Shown: one piece after another, positions 13,626 to 25,524 of the stretch
How positions within the stretch are numbered: the first letter of the stretch is position 1
How the letters are laid out: each line of letters starts with the position of its first letter
Source: Siphonodentalium dalli
Lineage: Eukaryota; Mollusca; Scaphopoda; Gadilida; Siphonodentaliidae
DNA length: 64,000 nucleotides
Direction: 5' to 3'
Assembly: GCA_032622095.1 (NCBI GenBank)
Contig: CP136067.1
Location: forward strand, 83,292,705 to 83,356,704
Notes under the pieces: generated by a model
The model's input: the letters and a program-made list of their open reading frames with translations, nothing else
Database searches by the model: none
What the model was told of the DNA's origin: nothing
Program-made: the position numbers and the translations under genes

Positions 13626-14689
13626 CAGTTGGACCTTTGGAGGCTATCACTTTCCATAATAACTCAAGTATATCTTAATCGATTGGGAAATAATGTCAGA
13701 GAGTTCTTCATCATGTTGGCCTTTTATATGCACAATGGAGGAAACAGTGTTCATGACATTAGTCAATCACTTTTGATGCCAATGGCCCAGAATTTGATGT
13801 TATTAAGCAGTTTTTCATTAATCTCCTTGTTTGTCTTTCTAAAATGCCTACAGAAGAGCAGAGAATGTCCGTGATATATTTGAAAATATAAACTTTTCTA
13901 CCAAATTTTTTGGACATTTTGCAAGCCAGCTTGAGTATGTGAGGCATTTAAGACGAATCAAAACAATAAACACCACAGATAGTTCTCATTGTGACGCATT
14001 TAAGACGGATAAAAACAAACACCAAAGATAGTTCCATTTCACTGGAAAAAATGGTGCAAACCTGAAAATGATATTTTTGCCGATGAGAAAATTCCAATAA
14101 TTTTGGTAATGTAACAGTAACACTTAATCAAAATGCACCATAAATTGAGTATTCAATGTAATTTATTCATCATCCACGACTTTTGATCGATTGCATGGCA
14201 CTCTGGGACAATATTTACAAATTTCCATATTTTGGCCGCCATTTTGACAGCCATTTTGAGCCAAAGTGACCATTTTGGCTCCATTGAGTTGAAATATTCA
14301 TGAGCAATGGTATGCCTCAATTACTTTGAAGTTTGCACAGTTCTGCTCATTTCTTGTTAGTCCAGGAGATCGACCCCAAGAAATAACAAATGTTGCTCAT
14401 TTTGACGGACAAGTGCTATCCGGTCTAATTTTGTAGTAAAATATATGTAGATTACGAAAATCCATGATAGTAGTGGTGAATTTGTATCTTAATTGGCGAA
14501 AAACGTGTTTTTATTGACCTACCCGACGACCGAAAATGAAAGAATTTTCCGGCGACGTCATAGTACTACTAGATAGTCCGGGAGCTAATATGTGTACCCT
14601 TGCACCCCCTGGGACTTAACTTCTCCCCACTCATTTTGTTCCTTATTATGTCCTTCAACTTTTAAGCAATGTTAACAAGAAAAAAAAGT

Positions 14690-15540
14690 GGCCGTATAGA
14701 CTCCAGACAAAATGGCGTCCATCATGGCCGCCGTTTTTCAGACCAGACCCTAAGTCAGTTTTATGCAAATTATAGCGGTGAAAATCTTGTAAAATGTATA
14801 CAAATGTATATATTTTCGTGAAGCTAAGACATAATGTAACTTCTTTGGGGCAAAATTGAAACTCACCATTCAAGATGGCCACCAAAATGGCCGCCGGAAG
14901 TTGAAAATATGACTTTTTTTTACAAATATCTTCTAGATCGATTCATGCTGTTTGGAACTGGTTGAGTAATGCGACTTTATTTTTTATTTTGTATATTAAC
15001 TGATCATTGGGGCAATTAAATATGCACTTTTTGGGGTCCTAGCCCCTTCCGTTCCCTCAAAAATTCGAATTTACAGAACGCGGTATAAAATTTCACAAAA
15101 CAATCACAATTGGGATTATAGTCATATTTTAACAAGAAATGAACAGAACTTTGTAATGTAAGTGATGCATATGATTATACCTATGAATATTCCAACTCAC
15201 TGGAACCAAAATTCTTACTTTGGCTCAAAATGGCTGCCAAAATATGGAAAATGGTAAATATTGCCCCAGCGTGTCCTGCAATCGATTACAAGTTGTCGAT
15301 GATGTACAAAATTGGCTATTCTGCCTTCTATAAATTGAATACTAACATGTCTGATGTACCATGGTTAATTGTTACTATTGTCACCACTGACATCACCAAA
15401 AATATTGGACTTTTCTCTCAAAAACTTGACTTAAATATCGGCAAAAATTAACTTGTCATGTTTGGACCATTTTTTCAATTAAAATGTAACTATCTTTGGG
15501 TTGAAAGGTATTTATTGTTTTGGTCTATATTAAATGTGTC
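14690..15540 (+). repeat. Copy of dispersed core repeat (direct orientation)
   Basis: This matches the left arm of the foldback element (about 11000-11700) and, inverted, 55430-56400. Landmarks are CAAGATGGCCACCAAAATGG, the GGTCCTAGCCCCTTCCG block and ATGGCTGCCAAAAT. An open frame starting MAAK..KMVNI is shared by several copies, but length and stops differ, so I do not call it a gene. Confidence 0.75.
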
Positions 15541-15574
15541 ACACTGCGGGATTTATAGACCAAATTGTTCGCTC

Positions 15575-16660
15575 GAGAGAACTGTATACTCTCCTTAATT
15601 AGACATGGATAAACTTTTTGTATGCAGCCTGTGTCAGGGAGGACGCATTTATATAGGGGTGTGTGTAATATAGTGTGTCATTTTGACATATTTCTCGATG
15701 GGTTAATATATAATGCTAATTATGGTCTGAAATGACTAATATCGAGATTTCTGGAGACCATTCAACGTTTGATACCATTTGATGTGCCGATGGGGTATAT
15801 TTTAGAAGTTCTGACAAGCTTCGGTACATGTCACGAAGCTTCGGTACATAGGGTGAAAACCCGCCACAGATTTGGTGTTAATGATGCAAGGTCACATTTT
15901 TCGCCAGATTTCGACAGAACTATATGCTCTCATTAAGTAGACATGGATAAACTTCTTGCATGTAGCACTGTGTCAGGGAGGAAGCCGTTACATAGGGTGG
16001 ATGTAATATAGTGTGTAATTTTGACATAATTACACCATGGGCTAATATATAATTCCATGATAGTTACGATCTGAAATGACTGATATCGATGTTTATGGTG
16101 ACCGTTCAACGTTTGATGCCATTTGACGGTACGTGTCACGAAGCTTCGGTAAATTGGATGACAAATCGCCACAGATTTGGGATTAACGATGCGAGGTCAC
16201 ATTTTTCGCCAGATTTTGACGGAACTGTATACTCTCATTAAGTAGACATCGATAAACTTCTTATATGTAGCCCTGTGGTAGGGAGGGAGCAGTTATATAG
16301 TAGGTGTAATATAGTGTGTCATTGTGACATATTCCTCGATGGGTTAATATATAATTCGATGCTAATTATGATCTGAAATTATTAATATCCGGGTTTCTGG
16401 TGACCATTCAACGTTTGTTACTGGTACCATATGATGTCCTATGGTGGTATACTCCTGGATCTCTGACACGTCACGAAGCATCGGTACATGGCACGAAGCT
16501 TCGGTGCATTGGATGAAAACCCGCCACATGTTTGGGTTTAAGAATGCATTGTCAATTTTTGTTTTGCCACAGCGCTGGGAGATAAGTACCCAGGGCCACA
16601 TGTTTCATCTGATTTTGATAGTACTGTATACTGTTATTAATAAAGATACACCTTGATTAA
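15575..16660. repeat. Tandem repeat, ~300-400-bp unit, three to four copies
   Basis: An ACTGTATACTCTC..TTAA..AGACAT..ATAAAC block recurs at about 15579, 15918, 16221 and, degenerate, 16620. Between them lie repeated ACGAAGCTTCGGTACAT motifs and a GTGTAATATAGTGTGT motif. Unit lengths vary (about 339, 303 and 399 bp). Confidence 0.8.
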
Positions 16661-18867
16661 CTTCATGTTGAATGAACCAATCACAGTATAATTTTCTATT
16701 ATTGAACATTTAACTTGAATGTCACGAATAATCAGTACATTCATGTTTTTGTTTCGACGCCGACTATGCATAAATAAGATTTAAATATAGTAATATATGA
16801 ATAATAATTAATGTACCGAAGCTTCGTATCTATAGGTTACAAGCACCTAATTATTTTCCATAGGCGACAGTGTTAACTAAAAGTCCCGCCGGCTATGGGT
16901 TAAGCCTATTTGAACTTCAAGTTGTCAATTTTCCCTTAGAACGTCATCCGCTGCACAAGTGTGTTACAACAAACGCGCCATTTTCGGTATTTTTTTCGAA
17001 CGATAATCTTGCATTTCCACAACTACCCCATTTACTGCACAAAAATCAGCAGCATAAACATACCCAGGCCACTTCCGTAACTTCTGGACACCACCAGACT
17101 CTTCCTGGACATCTAAACATACACGATCGCCATATTTACGTAGGCTATGATTTTCTGTTCCCGATTAGGGATATTTCCCTCAATGATAATCAACCAATCA
17201 GCAGCCAGATTTTTTTGTTATGCTGACTCGAGTTTTAAGAAGCGTAACTCTATATAATTAGTTGCTTGTAACATATAATTGTAAAGAAAATCGAACTTTG
17301 ATCGTGTAAACCGCGGCAATTTTACAAAAAAAAGCTTTACTGTGATACATAGAAATATAGGAGTCATTGGACATCCTATTATCTCCCAGTGGTCCTTTGA
17401 CCCACATACCCCGTTTTAAAATTGACCATTTTTGGGGGGTAAGAAATAACACCAATACTCGATTCCTGATAACTCTGGATGCACAGTTTAGTAGAAAGAT
17501 ACTAATGTCTCATATCATGCTTGTTATATACATATATACTGCACAGTGTCGCATGCCCCATGTCCATCCACTCTCTAATCGGAATATTATGACCACAAAT
17601 GTGACCACACCCAAAATTCAGGGTTTTTCATCATAATTTAATTTGTAAAATCCGACTCGCGTGCATAACGCACAGGATAGAGAGGCATATGTATACGTTT
17701 TGAAAACTAGTTACGTATATCTACCATACGCCTTAAGGAATTTATCTAATTTTGAACAGTACAATGTTTAATTGGATTTGAATTAGACCCCCCCCCCCCC
17801 CCCCTCAACTTCGAAAACAAGTAGAAACCTTCTTAAATCCATTTTAAAACATTGTAGAAGCCAAGTTGTAAATTATTTAACAATATTAAAATAATTATGG
17901 TGAATTTAACCTTAAAATCATACTAAGATGAAATGGTTGCAATTTGGACAATTTTGCGTTAAAAAAAATTAAAAAATGGTAAATAAATTGAAAAAAAAAC
18001 ATTGAAATTCTTCAATGTTTTTAGCCCAATTAGTTATTTAACATTATTAACACAATTACTATTCAACTTAATCACCAAAATCATACTAAAATTAAATCTT
18101 TACACATTGAAAAAAAAAATGAAAATTTTGGGCTTAAAATGTAGAAAAATGCCCAAAAAATCGAAAAAAAACAAAGAAGGCTACAAATTTGTTCTTGCTA
18201 TCATGTTTTTTCTTCATTACCATACCTAAACATTAAAAATAACATGGTCGCAGCTTGTCCGTCAATATGAGCAACACTACCTCCCGATCTCCTGGACTAT
18301 GTGGAAATATGACTCCATATGTAGAATCCAAATGGTGATTTTTGGTGAAATTTCATACAGCGTTCTGTAAAATCGAATTATTGAGGGATCGGAAGGGGTT
18401 GGGATCTCATGAATGGTATATTTCATTGCTCCAATGGCCAGTTAACATGAACAATACAAAATAAAGTCATATTTCCGAAACAGTTCCATACAGAAGAAAC
18501 TGGTCTAGACAATATTAGTGAAAAAACGTCAAATTTTCCACTTCCGGCTGCCATTTTGACGGTCATCTTGAACGGGGAGTTCCAATTTCGCCCTAAAAAT
18601 GTGCCATTATATCTCACGGAGACATACTTAGTGTATATGCCTAATTTAAAATCACAGATTCCATGGTAAGATTAATTGTGACATTTAATAAATCATATAA
18701 TCACGAAACGCTCTTTAAATTCGGAAAACCCCTGAAAAGAGGGGTTAAAGTAAAATTTCAGCGTGGCTCCATATCTAATATCAATTGGTATGTGAATATG
18801 TATATATGTGCAAAATTTCATGCTTTAGTCACGAAGTGAACAATTCTTTTACTAATCTACTCCACTA

Positions 18868-19555
18868 TTGTTCAAAAAGTCACTTTGAACAGTATATATA
18901 GTGCCAAAAACAATGACTAGTTTACAATTAATACAGTTCAGTGGCATCATGTCTTTTAAATATCCATCTGATGAACTGTGCAACATATCCTCGCGCAAAC
19001 AGGTTCATAATCGACCTATAATATGAGCCACCAGCGCCCGTGGTTATTTAACCACTAGGCGCAGGTGAATGAGGTCATATAATGTTTTCTATATTCATCA
19101 GTAATTTTTCAAAGATCACGGGTATGCATTTTGGAGAAATTGTCACGTAACTTCTGGTTAGCAACTATTTGGAGATTGCCAAAGCGGGGATTCGGAAATG
19201 GACCATCGCGATGAAAATGAAATTATCTATACTTCACAACTCCCATGAGATTTTTGGCCTACTAGTTTCAATTAGACCAATTTCGTTGGTTAGCTTAATG
19301 AAAACCAGCGAGGACGTCATGACACGTTTTTTGGCGTCATTTGCATCATTTTGGATTTGAGGGCCAGAATCCAGACAAAATGACCAAGTTTGCACAATCT
19401 GCGACAAGTCCTGTTATGTCGTCTCCGCCGGGACCACTGCATGATGTTACTTTAATTATTATTAGGGTTATGTCGCCGATAAAAGGCAAATTTGAGGCAC
19501 AGCATGTGTGGTTGCCCCTCTACGTGTCACGTACGATTCATATTATTCACATAGG
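18868..19555. other. Intergenic stretch, no gene recognised
   Basis: Several short open frames occur on the + strand with no domain or homology that I can name. Confidence 0.35.
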
Positions 19556-19980
19556 TTCATATTGGATTACTTGAGTCTGAAATAAGCCGATAGTGGGCTT
19601 ATATCCGTTATCCCGTTCTATTGCACGGGTCACAGTGAAACCACGTTTTAAAGTGCGTAGACATGGCAAGTCGTGAATTGATACATTCGCGTTATTGTCA
19701 GCCCATTTGTTATCACAATAATCGCTTGTACCAAATTTCAAAAAGAAATTCCATACCAACATATCCACGCATATATACACACATAATCGACATATAATGT
19801 GACATAGGTGCATATCATGATTATTTGTTTCTGAAATAAGCAGATACTAGGCTCTTACCCGTAGTTTCTTTTTATGGTGCGGGCCACAGTGATAAAAACC
19901 TGTTACAGAGCGTACACCTGAAAAGTCGTGAGTTGGCTTATTTGTGTCATTTTCCGCACGTAATCTGCTTAGAAATGTCT
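19556..19980. repeat. Degenerate ~260-bp tandem duplication
   Basis: TGAAATAAGC.GATA..GGCT followed by a GG.CACAGTGA block and an AAGTCGTGA.TTG block appears at about 19580-19700 and again at about 19830-19960. The copies are quite diverged. Confidence 0.55.
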
Positions 19981-20905
19981 AATTGTGAGTCGATAATGCG
20001 ACTAAAATATTCTCATTGTCAGCACATTAACGACTCAAAGTGGAGGCGATTCTAAGCAGATAATGTACCTAAAAAGTTTATTTTAAGCAGAACATGCGCT
20101 GGTTTTCGGGAGAACAGGCTGTCCAGACAGGGTTTTTGGAAAATTATTTTTGAAAATTCATCATCATATTATCACATATTCGCTCTATGTATACATATGA
20201 ACTCTTTCATGTTAGATCTGGAACGAAAAAATCTCCATTACACCTGTAGTTGGTTTTGCAGTCTAAGTTAACTACAGACCCACACATTAATATCAGTGTG
20301 CATCTGAGTGTATGTTAACAGTCTGGTAGTTTAACAAAGGCTCGATACGGTTTTGACAATTCCCGTCCAAATTGACATCGGTACGTTTTATACACCTAAA
20401 AATAATTAACTCCTAACCGGGACCCCATTAAAATGATGTTTTGATGGTCAGGTATCGGCGATCAAAACGGAGAATAAGATTTTTGGTCGGAGAATGGGAT
20501 AAACGATTTGACATGCAAACACGTTCCAGACGGCCACATGTATTGGGTCATACTCTCACACATCCGCAATCTTTAGTTCCTATCATATACGTCTACATGC
20601 ACAGCCACTCACTTCAAACATTCGTCGTGCACAATCCAGTAAATGCATGTCATTAATTATAATATAGCAAAACAAAAGGCACACGCGACAAACTTAAACA
20701 TAAAAACATATGTGCGTCAACATATTGTAGCAAACCAGCTGCAAAGTCAACGATCGACCGCGCTGGCGACGAGGCGAAACAGACTGTATATATGGGACAG
20801 TTTTTTCATGCTGGTTCCTGTTTCGTCACTTGTATCAGACGAGGATAATTTGTCAAAGGTTAATGTGCTCATTGGCATAATCGAACTACATTTGTAAAAT
20901 TGGTA
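19981..20905. other. Intergenic stretch, no gene recognised
   Basis: There are no domains or strong repeats. A short segment near 20285-20330 resembles one near 48910-48945, which suggests an old dispersed repeat. Confidence 0.35.
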
Positions 20906-21108
20906 TATATGTATATATATACTAGAAGGTGACCCGACTCGTCCGGGCTTTGACCTTGAATTGTCCATTTTGAAGGTCAAGGTCAAGTGGGGTCACTGCC
21001 CGGACAAAAGTACCCGACAAACGGGCCCGTCGAAATCCATCCGGTTTTACCCGATTTGACCTTGAATTGATTATTTTGAAGGTCAAGGTCAGGTCGGGGT
21101 CACGATAT
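20906..21108. repeat. Copy of ACTAGAAGGTGACCCGAC repeat with TGACCTTGA/TCAAGGTCA pairs
   Basis: After a short (TA)n tract the sequence matches the head of the repeat cluster at 35964-36170. Two units each carry TGACCTTGA facing TCAAGGTCA. It lies just left of the hAT element. Confidence 0.85.
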
Positions 21109-21300
21109 CTGTTTGAGATGGATAGAGGGAGATAGAGTTGGAGAGAGCGAGCGTATTGGAGAGGGTGTGGGTGTTGTTGTATGTACGAGTTGACGCATAT
21201 ATATGTTTGAGATGGATAGAGGGAGATAGTGTTGGAGAGAGCGATAGCATGGGAGAGGGTGTGAATGTTGTTGTGTGTACGAGTTGACGCATATATCTGT
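21109..21300. repeat. Tandem duplication, ~95-bp unit, two copies
   Basis: TGTTTGAGATGGATAGAGGG starts near 21109 and again near 21206. Each copy is followed by a GAGAGAGCGA tract and ACGAGTTGACGCATATAT. Confidence 0.9.
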
Positions 21301-21418
21301 TTGGATATTATTGCTGCTAATATGACGTACGTGTGATTATATGGACGATTTTGGAATAATATTCATATTGTACATATTGTTGGTGTTGCGTTGTCCTAAT
21401 CTTCCGCACCTCATATAT

Positions 21419-21426
21419 GCCTGTAT
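21419..21426. repeat. Target site duplication, left copy
   Basis: GCCTGTAT, identical to 35797-35804, directly abuts the left terminal inverted repeat of the hAT element. Confidence 0.88.
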
Positions 21427-21600
21427 CAGGGTTGGGGTAATTGTAATTTGTAATTGTAATTGAATGTAATTAATTACATTTTCCCAAGTAATTGGATGTA
21501 ATTTGTAATTGAAGGTTTTTTCAATTACATGTAATTGAATGTAATTAATTACATTGAGAAAAGGGGTGTAATTTCAATTACATTTTCAATTACATTCCAA
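21427..21600. repeat. hAT left terminal and subterminal repeats
   Basis: The terminal CAGGGTTGGGG is followed by about a dozen TGTAATT/AATTACA words in both orientations, including palindromic TGTAATTAATTACA. In hAT elements such subterminal motifs are usual transposase binding sites; binding here is inferred. Confidence 0.85.
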
Positions 21601-22060
21601 AAATACAGACCAATATAACAAGTTAACACATCAGCATTTGTATCTGAAATGTGACATGACTATGATATGTTAATAGTATCAGGTAAAACACTTGGTTACT
21701 AACTTACTTGACTAGTGTTATACACATGGGGTCATTATCCTCATATTTTCCTTCTATGTTAGTAGTTTCATTTTAAACATATTTTATTGTAAATTCATTA
21801 CAACGGGATTGGGGTACAAGTTTTAACAACTTACAATGTCCCTGCTCCCAGATACAATATATATATATATTTAACAAGATGACAGAGAAAATATACATGA
21901 TAAGGTTGCAAATTTGGTCTACAAAAGAGAAGATAACTTGTGTAAAGAGTGTGTGATAATCCGGTTCTGTGTTTGTATAATACTAGCGTTCTGCCCGCCT
22001 CCTCTCTCTCTCTCCATGTAAATAGAAACTGAGAAATAGTGGCCTTTGTTTTGAAGGGTA
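21601..22060. other. Spacer between hAT left end and LINE 3' end
   Basis: AT-rich sequence with a short (TA)n at about 21857-21870 and a CTCTCTCTCT tract near 22003. No gene was seen. Confidence 0.4.
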
Positions 22061-22119
22061 TTATGTGCTATATGTTTACATTTATTTGGTCCGTAGCTTT
22101 AATGTAGTCATACAATTAT

Positions 22120-25100
22120 TTATTCAGTATCAGTATCAGTATTGTCCGGTTCAAAACGCTTTGTTGCAGCTATATATGCCTGAACAATGCGGAACATCTT
22201 TTCATTCCTTGATGGAGTTTCACTTGAGTTTCCCCAAAGTAATTGCTTGTAATTGTTAATTTTAAAGTTGAGGTCGTCCAGTTTACGGTATAGTTCTAAC
22301 CTTTGTACATTATATAGGGAGCAATTTAGGAAAAAGTGCATATCACTTTCATATTCGTATCCACATTTACAGTTTGGGGTATCTGCTATATAATTTTCGA
22401 ACATATCTAAGCGGAGATCACTGCAGGAGTTTCTTATCCTACAGTGGAAAATACTATATTTTCGGTTTCCTGATTCAAAATATTTAGGCGGCTTTCTGGT
22501 GGGCTCTATCATATTTAGGTTATCCTTAAAATCTAGAAGATTTTCAGCATCCGTTATATATGTGGGTAGTTTGTTCCATGAAGTTGCAACGAAGGGGAAG
22601 AATGATTGCTTAAAATGTTCAGTTCTACTATAATATGAATGGAATCTGCCCGGATTTCGCATGTTATAGCTGGAGACTTGTACCGAGCGTGGTGGGAGTA
22701 AGCAAGATAAATAATATGGAGTTTCGTTATTTATAATTTTGAACATAGTTTGTAATTGGTGCTTCTCTCTGCGAATGTTCAGAGAAGGCCAGCCAGCTTC
22801 GCATAGGACCGCATTATTGGGAACTGAGCGCGTGAGCCCTGTAACTATTCTAGCGGCATCAACGTGAATCCGGTCAAGTTTATTTAGTAAATATGTCGGC
22901 GCGTTTTCCCAAATTACGTCCGCATAATCTAGGAGAGGCAAGATATAGGCCTTGTATATCTTATCGAGTGTTCTTCGATCTAGGTTGTACTTGTATCTTC
23001 TGAGTATCGATAGTCGCGGGACAACTTTTTTGACTATAGATTCAATTTGGATATTCCAATTTAAATTGCTTTGTATTTCGAGACCAAGGTGTTTATGCGA
23101 CTCAATTATGTCAATTCTTTTATTTTGGAAGGTTAAATCTAGAGGGACCTCTCGAGGGGTCAGGGAGAACAATATTGCCTTAGTTTTGGTTGGATTAAAG
23201 TTTACAAGCCATTTGTTGGCCCAATCTGATATTTTATTAAGGTCTTGGTTTACACTTCTTTCTAGCAGCTTTATGTCATAGTGTTTGGACGTGAGACATG
23301 TGTCATCTGCGTACATTCTTGTTTCGGAATTTAAATTATCTGGGAGATCATTTATATATACCAGGAAAAGGAAAGGTCCGAGTATCGATCCTTGGGGCAC
23401 TCCGGCTGGAATGGGTTGGAAGTTGGAATATGAATTGTTTATTAAGACTCGTTGTTTTCGATTACTGAGGTAATCTTCCAGCCATTTCAATAACGGACCG
23501 GATATGCCATATTGTTCTAGCTTATATATCAGTCCCCTATGCCAGACTCTTTCAAATGCCTTTGATATATCGCAAAAAACTGAACATGTGTATAAGTCAT
23601 TATCGAGAGTCTGACAGAGGTTATGATATAGATCTGTTAATTGGAAGGTCGTGCTATGTCCGGGAATAAAACCAGATTGATGTTGGTACATTAGTTTGTT
23701 ATCTTGGAAAAATGACATAAGATGTTGGGTAATTATTTTTTCAAACACTTTGCCGAGGCTCGGAAGGAGGGAAATAGGACGGTAATTTATACAATCGGCA
23801 GGATCATCTTTTTTAAATATGGGGATAACATTTGCTTTTTTCCAGTCTGATGGGAATTGGCCGAGCTCCACTGACTTTTTAAAAATAATTTCTAATGGAA
23901 CAACAATCGATTCAGCAGTAGCGTGAATCATTTTTGGGCTTATGCCATCAAATCCATGGGCTTTGTTAACTTTAAGTGATTTAATTGCAGTAATGATCTT
24001 ATCTCGGGTGAAAATAATATTGGATAGCGATTTGGAGCATCTACGGAGAAGGGTTGGAATTTCGTGACCACGATCATCGATATTTGAATTTAAAATGAAG
24101 GCCTCGTTTAAACACTTCGCTTTCTCGCGATCATCTGTCACATAGGTTTTTCCATCAATAGTGACATCTCCGTGTTGACTATATAATGGTGGGATGCATG
24201 TGGATTTCTTTTTGTTCAGCAAATAATTTATTGTTTGCCAAAAGTCGCGAGGGGATGGGGATTCATTTACTCGTTCTTCAAGTTTAGAATGAAATTGTGC
24301 TTTCGCGTATTTCTTCATGTTGTTTACTTTATTTCTGATATCTTTATAATTTCTCCATGAGACATCTGAATTTCGTTTTATGGCTATTTTTCTCAATCTA
24401 TCTCTGCGTCTGATCTCCCTTCTTATATCTGAGTTGAACCAAAACTTGTCATTTGTTCGTATCGTGACTGTTGATTTGGGGACTGTCTCTTCCATTACTG
24501 AGATGAATAAATTACAGAATCGGGAGACAGCATGGTCTAAATCTTCAACTGTATTTAATTCTTCTTGCCAGTTAATAGCATCTAACATACTGTTAGCCCT
24601 GGTATAATCTCCGTGTTTATATTTCCATATAGTTCTCTTAAATGATGTAGTTTCATATTTTTTGAATTTTAATATCGCATAAACACCATAATGATCTGAG
24701 AAACCAAGATTTAGAGTGTCGGCGTCGTACACTTGTAAGTTATTGCTCACGATTATGGGGTCCAGAAGTGTTTGGGATGTGAGCGTGACTCTTGTTGGTT
24801 TTTTAATTACATCCTTGAATGTATAATGACCAACTATTTCACTGAGTTTCGAATGCGGATTTAACAGATTGGAGTTAAAATCACCGAGTAGAATTAAATT
24901 TTCAGTTATTTTCAAGGCATTATCTATTGATTCTTCAAAGAGGTCCCAATAGTTTATGTTACAGAATTGCTCCGATCTGTAGGTTAATGCGAGGAGGACT
25001 CGATTCGATTTATTCGCGATCTCAAACCAAAAGATAGAGGCGTCAAACTCGAGTTCGGTTCTCCGTTTGTAAACCAGATGCTTAGCGAAATATACACAAA

Positions 25101-25524
25101 TTCCACCGCCATACGAGTTTCGGTCAGATCTAAACGGACGATGGAAGTTTTCAATTAACAATTTGTCCGTATGGTAGGTTGGGTCGAGGTGTGTTTCAGT
25201 GAAGCAAAGAATGTCATATTCGTTTATAGCTTCAACTATTTTATGTAGCTTATTTCTAATACTGCGGATATTATATTGAAAAACAGTTATGTTCCCTGTT
25301 ATGTCAGTTTGTGAATTTGGTCCCGGATTGCTATGAACGGATCCAGAACTTAGAAGCAGCATTGTTATTACGACAAGGACAAGTGGCAGTCTTAGGTTAC
25401 ATCCCTTGGGGATTTTATAATATTTACTTTTTCTATGTAAATCCATTTTCGGCCTGTTTTTATACTTTATGTTATTAAAGCTGCCAATCGCGGCACGGTG
25501 CTGCATCGCTGAGATCCCCATCAA
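22120..25524 (-). CDS. LINE (Jockey/CR1-like) endonuclease-reverse transcriptase, intact
   Basis: A single open frame of 1134 residues encodes a non-LTR retrotransposon polyprotein that nicks target DNA and reverse-transcribes its own RNA. An N-terminal hydrophobic stretch (47-59) is followed by GSVHSNPGP (61-69), resembling the 2A-like signature of some LINEs. An APE-type endonuclease spans about 80-286: N85, E110, GDFN at 214-217, SDHYG at 276-280. The reverse transcriptase spans about 515-790: catalytic D652 in CDISKAFERVWH, GVPQGS at 708-713, YADD at 738-741. The C-terminus has Cys/His residues (CKCG..MHFFLNC, about residues 1073-1092). All catalytic residues look intact, so it may be active. 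No ORF1 precedes it. Clade placement within the Jockey superfamily is uncertain. The true start may be M1, M2 or M27. Confidence 0.93.
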   Translation of the reverse strand: MMGISAMQHRAAIGSFNNIKYKNRPKMDLHRKSKYYKIPKGCNLRLPLVLVVITMLLLSSGSVHSNPGPNSQTDITGNITVFQYNIRSIRNKLHKIVEAINEYDILCFTETHLDPTYHTDKLLIENFHRPFRSDRNSYGGGICVYFAKHLVYKRRTELEFDASIFWFEIANKSNRVLLALTYRSEQFCNINYWDLFEESIDNALKITENLILLGDFNSNLLNPHSKLSEIVGHYTFKDVIKKPTRVTLTSQTLLDPIIVSNNLQVYDADTLNLGFSDHYGVYAILKFKKYETTSFKRTIWKYKHGDYTRANSMLDAINWQEELNTVEDLDHAVSRFCNLFISVMEETVPKSTVTIRTNDKFWFNSDIRREIRRRDRLRKIAIKRNSDVSWRNYKDIRNKVNNMKKYAKAQFHSKLEERVNESPSPRDFWQTINYLLNKKKSTCIPPLYSQHGDVTIDGKTYVTDDREKAKCLNEAFILNSNIDDRGHEIPTLLRRCSKSLSNIIFTRDKIITAIKSLKVNKAHGFDGISPKMIHATAESIVVPLEIIFKKSVELGQFPSDWKKANVIPIFKKDDPADCINYRPISLLPSLGKVFEKIITQHLMSFFQDNKLMYQHQSGFIPGHSTTFQLTDLYHNLCQTLDNDLYTCSVFCDISKAFERVWHRGLIYKLEQYGISGPLLKWLEDYLSNRKQRVLINNSYSNFQPIPAGVPQGSILGPFLFLVYINDLPDNLNSETRMYADDTCLTSKHYDIKLLERSVNQDLNKISDWANKWLVNFNPTKTKAILFSLTPREVPLDLTFQNKRIDIIESHKHLGLEIQSNLNWNIQIESIVKKVVPRLSILRRYKYNLDRRTLDKIYKAYILPLLDYADVIWENAPTYLLNKLDRIHVDAARIVTGLTRSVPNNAVLCEAGWPSLNIRREKHQLQTMFKIINNETPYYLSCLLPPRSVQVSSYNMRNPGRFHSYYSRTEHFKQSFFPFVATSWNKLPTYITDAENLLDFKDNLNMIEPTRKPPKYFESGNRKYSIFHCRIRNSCSDLRLDMFENYIADTPNCKCGYEYESDMHFFLNCSLYNVQRLELYRKLDDLNFKINNYKQLLWGNSSETPSRNEKMFRIVQAYIAATKRFEPDNTDTDTE

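Larger units (their letters stand above)
14360..18297. mobile_element. Nested TIR element, 3.9 kb, inserted in right arm of the foldback element
   Basis: The left end GTCCAGGAGATCG pairs with the right end CGATCTCCTGGAC. The inverted similarity continues inward to GTTGCTCATTTTGACGGACA against its complement near 18250-18275. TA occurs on both sides (14358-14359, 18298-18299). Removing the insert rejoins the foldback arm almost seamlessly. Inside are another direct copy of the dispersed core (14700-15500), a ~330-bp tandem repeat, and AT-rich sequence with an 18-C run at 17788-17805. No transposase was recognised. Confidence 0.7.
10707..18867. mobile_element. Large foldback element with ~1-kb inverted arms, TA target site
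   Basis: The sequence from 10709 (GTGGAGTAGATTA) to about 11760 reappears inverted in two blocks: 13880-14359 matches about 11275-11760, and 18298-18865 matches about 10709-11275. TA flanks both outer ends (10707-10708, 18866-18867). Between the arms lies a degenerate minisatellite. The right arm is interrupted by another element at 14360-18297. No transposase is seen. TA target sites are typical of Tc1/mariner elements, so membership there is inference only. Confidence 0.7.
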
